From: Fibrobacter sp. | GTDB taxonomy: Bacteria; Fibrobacterota; Fibrobacteria; Fibrobacterales; Fibrobacteraceae | Length of the DNA: 64,000 nt | Direction: 5' to 3' | NCBI GenBank assembly: GCA_024399065.1 | Contig: JAKSIB010000004.1 | Span: 62,001-126,000 of the forward strand | Shown here: positions 58,774-64,000 of the stretch, piece by piece | Layout: the number at the start of each line of letters is the position of its first letter | How positions within the stretch are numbered: the first letter of the stretch is position 1 | Notes under the pieces: generated by a model | Told to the model about the DNA's origin: nothing | What the model saw: only the letters and a program-made list of their open reading frames with translations | The model's database searches: none | Position numbers and translations under genes: made by a program

Positions 58774-59883
58774 TTATTTGTTGTTGGATTGAGAAATTTT
58801 AGCCAAGGTGTCGTCGCAGATGGCGGCGAGAATCCTTTCGTGATTGCATACCTCGGGTGAAATGCCTTCGATGGAGCCCGTGGTGTAGAATGCGGTGCAG
58901 GCGCATTCGTGGGCTACGCAACGGTGTCGAATGGCGCATCCCTTACATTGGGGCTTGTCCTTTTTCAGGTAGCTGTATATATGCTTCGACATGGTGTCGT
59001 TGAAAAGGTTGGGCTTTTGATTCAGCACATTCCCCAGAATGTATTTTGCATCGCTCTTGCTCGAGATAAAGCGGGTGCAGGGGAAAATGTTTCCGTTGGT
59101 GGACACGCTCATGCCACCCTTCACGATGTTACAGGTCAGTTCTCGCTTGCGGAATCCAAGGGACTCCAGCAGTATCTTGTCGTAAATGGTGCCCAGGTAG
59201 AAATTCTTACCCTGCCTGAAGTTCTTTAGCCAGAACAAGGCCATTTTTTGGTATTCCAGGGCAAGGCTGTCGAATGCCTCGGTTGTCCAGTTCCCATCGA
59301 AATCCGGGGCTGTAGTCATTTGCGTAAAACCCTGTTTGAAAACCCATTCTACCGACTTGGCGAGCCCCTTTACGTGAGCAGGTGTCACTACGGAAAGGAC
59401 CGTTGCATCCAAATCTACAAGCTGTTGGATGTGGGGCTGGATCAGCTTGAAACTTCCCTTGCCATTGACCTGCTTTCGTGCGATGTTGTGGAAACGTTCC
59501 GGGCCATCTAGCGAAATGTACACTTGGAATTTTTCGCGCTTCAGGAATGCGACGATGTCATCGTTGAGCAAAGTCCCGTTGGTATTTAAGGCAAATTGCA
59601 GCCTGAAATCTTTCGGCAGTTCCTTGCGCCGGGCCTTTACCAACTCCTTTGCAATCTTTACGCCCTTTCGCATGGATCCTAGGCGTAGCAAGGGCTCGCC
59701 GCCGAAGAAGGTGATGTTAAAAAAGTTCTGTTCAAGTTCAACGGTGCGGTTGAAAGCAAGCTTGATCGCACTTTCGAGAACCTCGTCGGACATGACTAAT
59801 TCTCTTTCTTCATGACTGACTTTATAGTAGCAGTAGGTGCAGCGGAGATTGCATTGCTCTGTAAGACTGAGTACTAAATTCAT
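58774..59883 (-). CDS. Radical SAM/SPASM enzyme
   Basis: About 369 residues. It belongs to the radical SAM enzymes with a SPASM C-terminal domain, which modify peptides or proteins or activate sulfatases. The SAM cluster motif CNLRCTYC lies 12 residues from the chosen start, followed by FFGGEPLLR and FALNTNGTLL. The C-terminal part has CNIVKGGMSVSTNGNIFPC, CKGCAIRHRC and ECACTAFY, giving enough cysteines for two auxiliary [4Fe-4S] clusters. The long frame starts at 59982, but the family normally begins just before the CxxxCxxC; MRKSLFF at 59907 is another option. The substrate is not known; the 167-residue partner follows at once. Confidence 0.85.
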   Translation of the reverse strand: MNLVLSLTEQCNLRCTYCYYKVSHEERELVMSDEVLESAIKLAFNRTVELEQNFFNITFFGGEPLLRLGSMRKGVKIAKELVKARRKELPKDFRLQFALNTNGTLLNDDIVAFLKREKFQVYISLDGPERFHNIARKQVNGKGSFKLIQPHIQQLVDLDATVLSVVTPAHVKGLAKSVEWVFKQGFTQMTTAPDFDGNWTTEAFDSLALEYQKMALFWLKNFRQGKNFYLGTIYDKILLESLGFRKRELTCNIVKGGMSVSTNGNIFPCTRFISSKSDAKYILGNVLNQKPNLFNDTMSKHIYSYLKKDKPQCKGCAIRHRCVAHECACTAFYTTGSIEGISPEVCNHERILAAICDDTLAKISQSNNK

Positions 59884-59970
59884 AACAAAAAACAAAGATT
59901 TTCGCATAAAATAACATTGATTTTTGCCGTGTACAGAGCAGTTTCGAGTAAATAAAATCTTTACAGACAA

Positions 59971-60120
59971 ATTGTCATACACTGTAATACAGATGTATTA
60001 CAATGCAATGTTTGCGCAGTACAATTGCGCTTTTTTACGATGATTTTTTACAAACAACAGCTTGCAAAGAAATAATCTTCAATTTTTTTTGTATGACGTG
60101 TAATGCAATTGTATGACAAT
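59971..60120. promoter_or_regulatory. Divergent control region with palindromes
   Basis: The 400-base AT-rich gap between the radical SAM gene and the 60292 gene holds a perfect 9-bp palindrome TGTAATACA-GA-TGTATTACA (59983-60002). It also has the decamer ATTGTCATAC (59971) with its inverse GTATGACAAT (60111) and near copy GTATGACGTG (60091). These look like operator sites shared by two divergent promoters. A weak hairpin GCGCAGTACAATTGCGC with six T follows at 60015-60037. Confidence 0.55.
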
Positions 60121-60291
60121 TAAATACAATGTTTGTACGTACAATTACGTTGTTTATACTCTGTTAATTTGTAAAAAAAAAGGTTCATTCCTTTGCTGAT
60201 TTACTTCGTAAAAATAAGATACATTTGGCTTACTTTTGGATTAGCTAATACAAAGAAAGACAAATAAAGTAATAAAAAAGGAAAGAACAAA

Positions 60292-61971
60292 ATGAGTGAA
60301 ACAACTGAAAACGTTGGTGGTCAGCAGGAAAATCCGGTTGATGTGAATAAGGACAGTGTCAATGATATTCTTGGTCAAGATACTTTGATGCAATCTGTTT
60401 TGGGAAAACTCTATGGCATCCTTACCACGGGTGATGAAGTTGCTCCTCCGAGTGAAGATAATTTCTTTGCATGGACAACGCCGGGTTATCCCATTGTTCC
60501 TGAAGATTACGAGTTTGCAGCCCTTGGCGTAAGCGGTGAAACCATTGACAAGGAAGAACTGAAGCGCCGCGTTACGGAACGTATTGCCGAACATGAAAAG
60601 AATCGCTTGGCATCCGGAAATGAATCTATCGAGGCTCTCGATACTAATGCTGTTGTTGCAGAAATTAAGGATGAAATGCAGAAAGAAAGTCAGCAGCGTA
60701 GAGTGAGTTCTGCATGTGACTTTGCTTCTTTGGTTGACTTTATTCCCGATGTTTCTGGAAACAGCCAGTCTAATTTGAAGACCATGTATGGCGAAGGTTC
60801 TCTTTCCGACGTGTACGAAAGCATCTTGACCATGAGTCAGGTGAAGAAGGCTGAATTGACTGAAGCCGAAAAGGCCATGTGCGAAAAGAATCGCGAACTT
60901 TTGGGCGAAAAGGTTGAAGAAGTGGTTGACATTCTTGGCGAAAAGACCACTAAGATTACCCCGAGCCCCTTGATGGATGCATACAACAGATACCAGGATG
61001 CCTACGAAGAAGCTGTTAGCACTTACCATGCTCAGATGATTGAAGGTACTCTCGGTGATTTGAAGGCTAGACAGCTTTGGACAATGAATGGCCCGACATT
61101 GAGAAAGCGTGTTAATACTGCTAGCACCAACTGGACAGTTTCCGGTTATAAGAACCAGGTTGAAAAGCTGTCTGCCCAGTTGGCTCAGATTGAATCTCGA
61201 GACTTCAGCATTCTTAAGGAAGGCTACAAGCAGCTCCTTGAACACTACAAGATGTCCAATGCAAACCAGGAATTCCTTTATACCACATTCTCTCCGTCTA
61301 ACTTCGTGAAGTCTAATGGTTGGACCAAGTTTGTATTTGAATCTAAGGAAGTTGGCACACAGAGCCATGCGGACATGAAGAGCCATAGCCGTTCCATTAC
61401 AACCAAATCAGGCAGTATTTTCCATAGCCATTCTACTACAAACACAGAAGCATCCTCTTCTCACAACATGTCTAGTTCCTTGAATGCATTGGACTTTACG
61501 CTCTCCTTTGAATTCTGTCAGGTGAAGATCGTAAGACCTTGGTTTAAGGAATCTTTCTTGACCAGCAGATACTGGCGTTTTGATCCTAAGATGGAACGTG
61601 CTGGTCAGGTGTTGAGCGATGGCGGCAATCCTCCTAAGGGCATCATGGCTGCTTACCCCACATCTATGCTTGTTGTCCGTAATCTGACTCTCAAGTTCAA
61701 GACTACAGAAATGGCAAGTGCTTTTAGCGATAGCTTTAAGTCTAAGAGTGCTGAATATAAGGGTGGCGTAAACATTGGTTGCTTCAACATCAGTGCTGGT
61801 GCAGGTTACTCCAATTCTGATTCTAGTGGTAATGCTGATTCAAATAGCCACTTCAAGCAGTCTGGTCAGGAAATTACCATCGAAGGCATGCAGGTGATTG
61901 GTTTCAACTGCCATGTTCTCGGCCAGTCTCCGAATCCGAATCCCGAAATCGGCGATGAGGAATGGATCTAA
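60292..61971 (+). CDS. Large protein of an unrecognised family, paralog of the next gene
   Basis: A 559-residue protein without signal peptide, so probably cytoplasmic or exported by another route. Residues 1-130 are polar and acidic. About 165-330 is helical, coiled-coil-like (VKKAELTEAEKAMCEKN, NTASTNWTVSGYKNQVEKL). About 360-410 is a Ser/His-rich stretch (HADMKSHSRSITTKSGS). About 415-550 is beta-rich with VKIVRPWFKESFLTSRYWRF, PTSMLVVRNLTLKFK and the end NCHVLGQSPNPNPEIGD. The same order of segments occurs in the 62051 protein. AAGGAAAGAACAAA precedes the ATG. A terminator follows. I recognise no family. Confidence 0.65.
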   Translation: MSETTENVGGQQENPVDVNKDSVNDILGQDTLMQSVLGKLYGILTTGDEVAPPSEDNFFAWTTPGYPIVPEDYEFAALGVSGETIDKEELKRRVTERIAEHEKNRLASGNESIEALDTNAVVAEIKDEMQKESQQRRVSSACDFASLVDFIPDVSGNSQSNLKTMYGEGSLSDVYESILTMSQVKKAELTEAEKAMCEKNRELLGEKVEEVVDILGEKTTKITPSPLMDAYNRYQDAYEEAVSTYHAQMIEGTLGDLKARQLWTMNGPTLRKRVNTASTNWTVSGYKNQVEKLSAQLAQIESRDFSILKEGYKQLLEHYKMSNANQEFLYTTFSPSNFVKSNGWTKFVFESKEVGTQSHADMKSHSRSITTKSGSIFHSHSTTNTEASSSHNMSSSLNALDFTLSFEFCQVKIVRPWFKESFLTSRYWRFDPKMERAGQVLSDGGNPPKGIMAAYPTSMLVVRNLTLKFKTTEMASAFSDSFKSKSAEYKGGVNIGCFNISAGAGYSNSDSSGNADSNSHFKQSGQEITIEGMQVIGFNCHVLGQSPNPNPEIGDEEWI

Positions 61972-61995
61972 TCCAATCTAATCATAAATAAAAAA

Positions 61996-62037
61996 AAGCA
62001 CGGCCCCTTCGATTGGGGGAGGGGCTGTGTTCTTTTT
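61996..62037 (+). terminator. Terminator after the 60292 gene
   Basis: AGCACGGCCCC-TTCGATTGGGGG-AGGGGCTGTGT followed by CTTTTTTTT. Its end is only 13 bases before the next start, so it may allow partial read-through. Confidence 0.8.
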
Positions 62038-62050
62038 TTTGAGGGTTATC

Positions 62051-64000
62051 ATGAATTCAAAAGTACTTGTAGCATTTCACCAAAAATTGAAAAGCATTTA
62101 TGAAGAAGGCGATGCTAAAAAGAATGACCGCTTTCTTTGCCTACCAAAAGAGTCTACTGCCTATTTTTCAGATGAAATTGAATTGTTGACAAATCCCAAG
62201 CTGGATAATCTGGAAACTTACAATAGAGATCTGAACACTATCTTTGAATTTTCCCATAAGATGAATGTCCCTATTAAGGGAAATGTGGCTCTTGAGGTGG
62301 ATTCTGAAGATAATCTTTGGACTGTTTATCATGATGCTATTTCCAAGTCTGTCATGGCTGCTGGCGTAAATGATTCTGTACTGAATGAGAATTACAAGAA
62401 AGCCCGAGAACTCTTGTATGATGACTCTGGCGATTACGGCGTGGTAAAGCCCATATACGAGGAATACAATAAGTACCGCGATATGTATTTCACGCAGGAA
62501 GACTCCTGCAATATGATTAACAATTCCTTGAATTTGGCAGAAAGCAAGGAAGAACGCGAAGCTATTCTTGCTGAATTGGAAAGAGCACGACAGAATTTGC
62601 AGACCATTAATCAAGATTGGTTGACAAATGGTCACAAGCTGGAAGTAGAAACTGCAATAAAAAATATTGAACTTTATGCTGCCTCGCAGCCGGAAGTTTA
62701 TCGAAAAAATCTGACAGATTCCTTTGATACGGAAATCGATACAAAGACCAATGGCGAAAAGGGAACCTTCGCAACGACTTATTTGTATCCGTCTGGATTT
62801 GAAAAAGAGGAGTGGGACTGCTTATACCTTTCTGGTGAAGAAGTTAAGGAACTCTATGAAAATGCTCCTGATAATATCAAGGCACTTTGCGATGACAATG
62901 TCAACTTGGACAAAATTTCCGAAGTTTCTATTGAATATCGTTCTGTGAGGGTTGAACGCCCTTGGCTTAACACCAAGTTCCTTGAATCAAGAAACTGGTA
63001 TTTCCCGAAAACATCTGAGTTTAACCAGATTTCCTATGCAGATGAACTATCCTTGGGTAGGTTCCCGGCATTTATTTCTGCTGTGCTGATGTACCGTAAC
63101 CTGGATATTGTCAACAAGGAAGATTCTGAGGTTAAGACAAGTGATGCTTCAAACTCTGTTGTAGAACAGAAGACTCGTCGAAGGGTTTTGGCTGGTAAAC
63201 GAGTTCTGATGATGCGCTCTCGTAAATTACGTAGCTTTGCTCCGATTACGAAAAACGTTGCAGTTGAATCGCCTGTTACTGCAGAAGCTAAGGCTCCAAC
63301 GCCGGCAGTGGAAGAAGCTAAGGCTCCGGCAAACGAAGACGTAAAAAATGAATTCAAGCCCATAGCGATTCTTTCTTATATCTGCAAAAAATTGCCGGAT
63401 TGTCCGAATCCTAATCCCAGTGAGAACTGGGGTGATACCTTTGAAATGTCGCTGGTATCTGTTTCTCAGGTCCACGGCGGTACCTTGAGGGCTTATGTAG
63501 GCAGCAACCAAATTTTGAGTTCTTATTTGCCTCGTGGAACAGCTCTGAAGTTTGTTGCAACACCAGATATTGAAAACGGCTACGTCATTAAGTATTGGCG
63601 CGTGAATGGGGAAAATATTCAGTGCGCATCAAAGGTGTACGAGACAACTCTTGGTGAAGAAGATCTCCAGGTTGAAGTCGTATGGGATAAGGGCGTAGAA
63701 GTTGTCGCATCTTACAAATTGAGTAAGGACAAAAAGAAACTTTCTTCTTGGAACGGCCCCGATCCTATCGTTTTCATGGATAGCGTGCCTAGCTTGGCTA
63801 GCGTTGATACTATTACCAAGGATGCCTTCCGTGGAAACAGTAGCCTTCAGCGAATCAGTATCGGTTCTTCTGTCAAGTGCATTGAAAGTCAAGCTTTTGC
63901 AAATTGTGATAAGCTTGAAATGGTTGATATTCCGGAAGAAACGACGATTATTGATCAAACAGCATTTTTGAATTCAAGAAAACTAGAGAAGTACCCGAAT
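62051..64000 (+). CDS. Paralog of the 60292 protein with C-terminal BspA-type leucine-rich repeats, 3' end outside the window
   Basis: I translated 650 codons without a stop, from ATG 62051 to the window edge. Residues 1-260 are helical (LWTVYHDAISKSVMAAGVND, KPIYEEYNKYRDMYF). About 295-355 matches the paralog (VRVERPWLNTKFLESRNWYF, FPAFISAVLMYRNLDIV). An Ala/Pro/Lys/Glu linker lies near 410-430, then the shared end ILSYICKKLPDCPNPNPSENWGD near 440-465. From about 470 there is a beta domain (TFEMSLVSVSQVHGGTLRAY), and from about 595 LRR_5/BspA-like repeats (AFRGNSSLQRISIGSS, AFANCDKLEMVDIPEET). GAGGG is 5 bases before the ATG. No family recognised for the first 590 residues. Confidence 0.65.
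   Translation, partial: MNSKVLVAFHQKLKSIYEEGDAKKNDRFLCLPKESTAYFSDEIELLTNPKLDNLETYNRDLNTIFEFSHKMNVPIKGNVALEVDSEDNLWTVYHDAISKSVMAAGVNDSVLNENYKKARELLYDDSGDYGVVKPIYEEYNKYRDMYFTQEDSCNMINNSLNLAESKEEREAILAELERARQNLQTINQDWLTNGHKLEVETAIKNIELYAASQPEVYRKNLTDSFDTEIDTKTNGEKGTFATTYLYPSGFEKEEWDCLYLSGEEVKELYENAPDNIKALCDDNVNLDKISEVSIEYRSVRVERPWLNTKFLESRNWYFPKTSEFNQISYADELSLGRFPAFISAVLMYRNLDIVNKEDSEVKTSDASNSVVEQKTRRRVLAGKRVLMMRSRKLRSFAPITKNVAVESPVTAEAKAPTPAVEEAKAPANEDVKNEFKPIAILSYICKKLPDCPNPNPSENWGDTFEMSLVSVSQVHGGTLRAYVGSNQILSSYLPRGTALKFVATPDIENGYVIKYWRVNGENIQCASKVYETTLGEEDLQVEVVWDKGVEVVASYKLSKDKKKLSSWNGPDPIVFMDSVPSLASVDTITKDAFRGNSSLQRISIGSSVKCIESQAFANCDKLEMVDIPEETTIIDQTAFLNSRKLEKYPN

Overview
The window looks like a chromosome segment of a Fibrobacter-type (Fibrobacterota) gut fibre degrader. 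The reasons are two roughly 930-residue lipoproteins that resemble the Fibrobacter paralogous family TIGR02171, lipoproteins and enzymes with Ser-rich linkers, C-terminal beta sorting-like domains, plant-wall hydrolases (GH16 glucanase, GH11 xylanase, CE1-type esterase), and -10 boxes that read TATATT or TATAAT. The assignment rests on recognition of these features, not on a database search.

Layout. 1-4830 is an accessory island downstream of thrS: a VapBC pair, two broken thrS 3' ends whose sequences differ from each other and from the intact gene, small palindromic insertions, a PD-(D/E)XK-like protein, a PDZ/MORN protein, an OB-fold-like protein and two structured RNA candidates. 4834-25619 holds thrS, exported proteins of unknown role, a nitroreductase, GH16, a MATE exporter, GH11, ybaK, glycogen phosphorylase, a secreted histidine phosphatase, type IV pilin genes (one broken) and a geranylgeranyl-reductase-like flavoprotein with its ferredoxin. 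26074-27729 is a c-di-GMP phosphodiesterase-type protein. 28138-42456 is a 12-gene complex I operon (nuoB to nuoN, no nuoA), with coupled start/stop junctions and several unusual C-terminal extensions. 42621-58118 holds a membrane diguanylate cyclase, secreted GLUG-repeat and CE1 proteins, a 49-residue leader-like peptide gene, ispF, a DUF4258-like gene broken by a 79-bp palindromic insertion, a Na/Pi cotransporter with a second TIGR02171 lipoprotein, and more exported proteins separated by REP-plus-terminator units. 58255-64000 is the least explained part: a radical SAM/SPASM enzyme with a Cys-free 167-residue partner, and divergently from them two large paralogous proteins of no family I recognise, the second ending in BspA-like leucine-rich repeats.

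Most notable: (i) three 79-80 bp insertions with the same architecture and covarying stems, all inside coding sequence; (ii) three different thrS tails in a row, suggesting that the 3' end of thrS is an integration site; (iii) the radical SAM/paralog locus at the right edge; (iv) a NuoE fused to a fibronectin-III-like domain; (v) paired palindromic repeats shared by two distant intergenic regions; (vi) genes whose -10 box lies exactly 6 nt before the ATG, predicting leaderless mRNAs.
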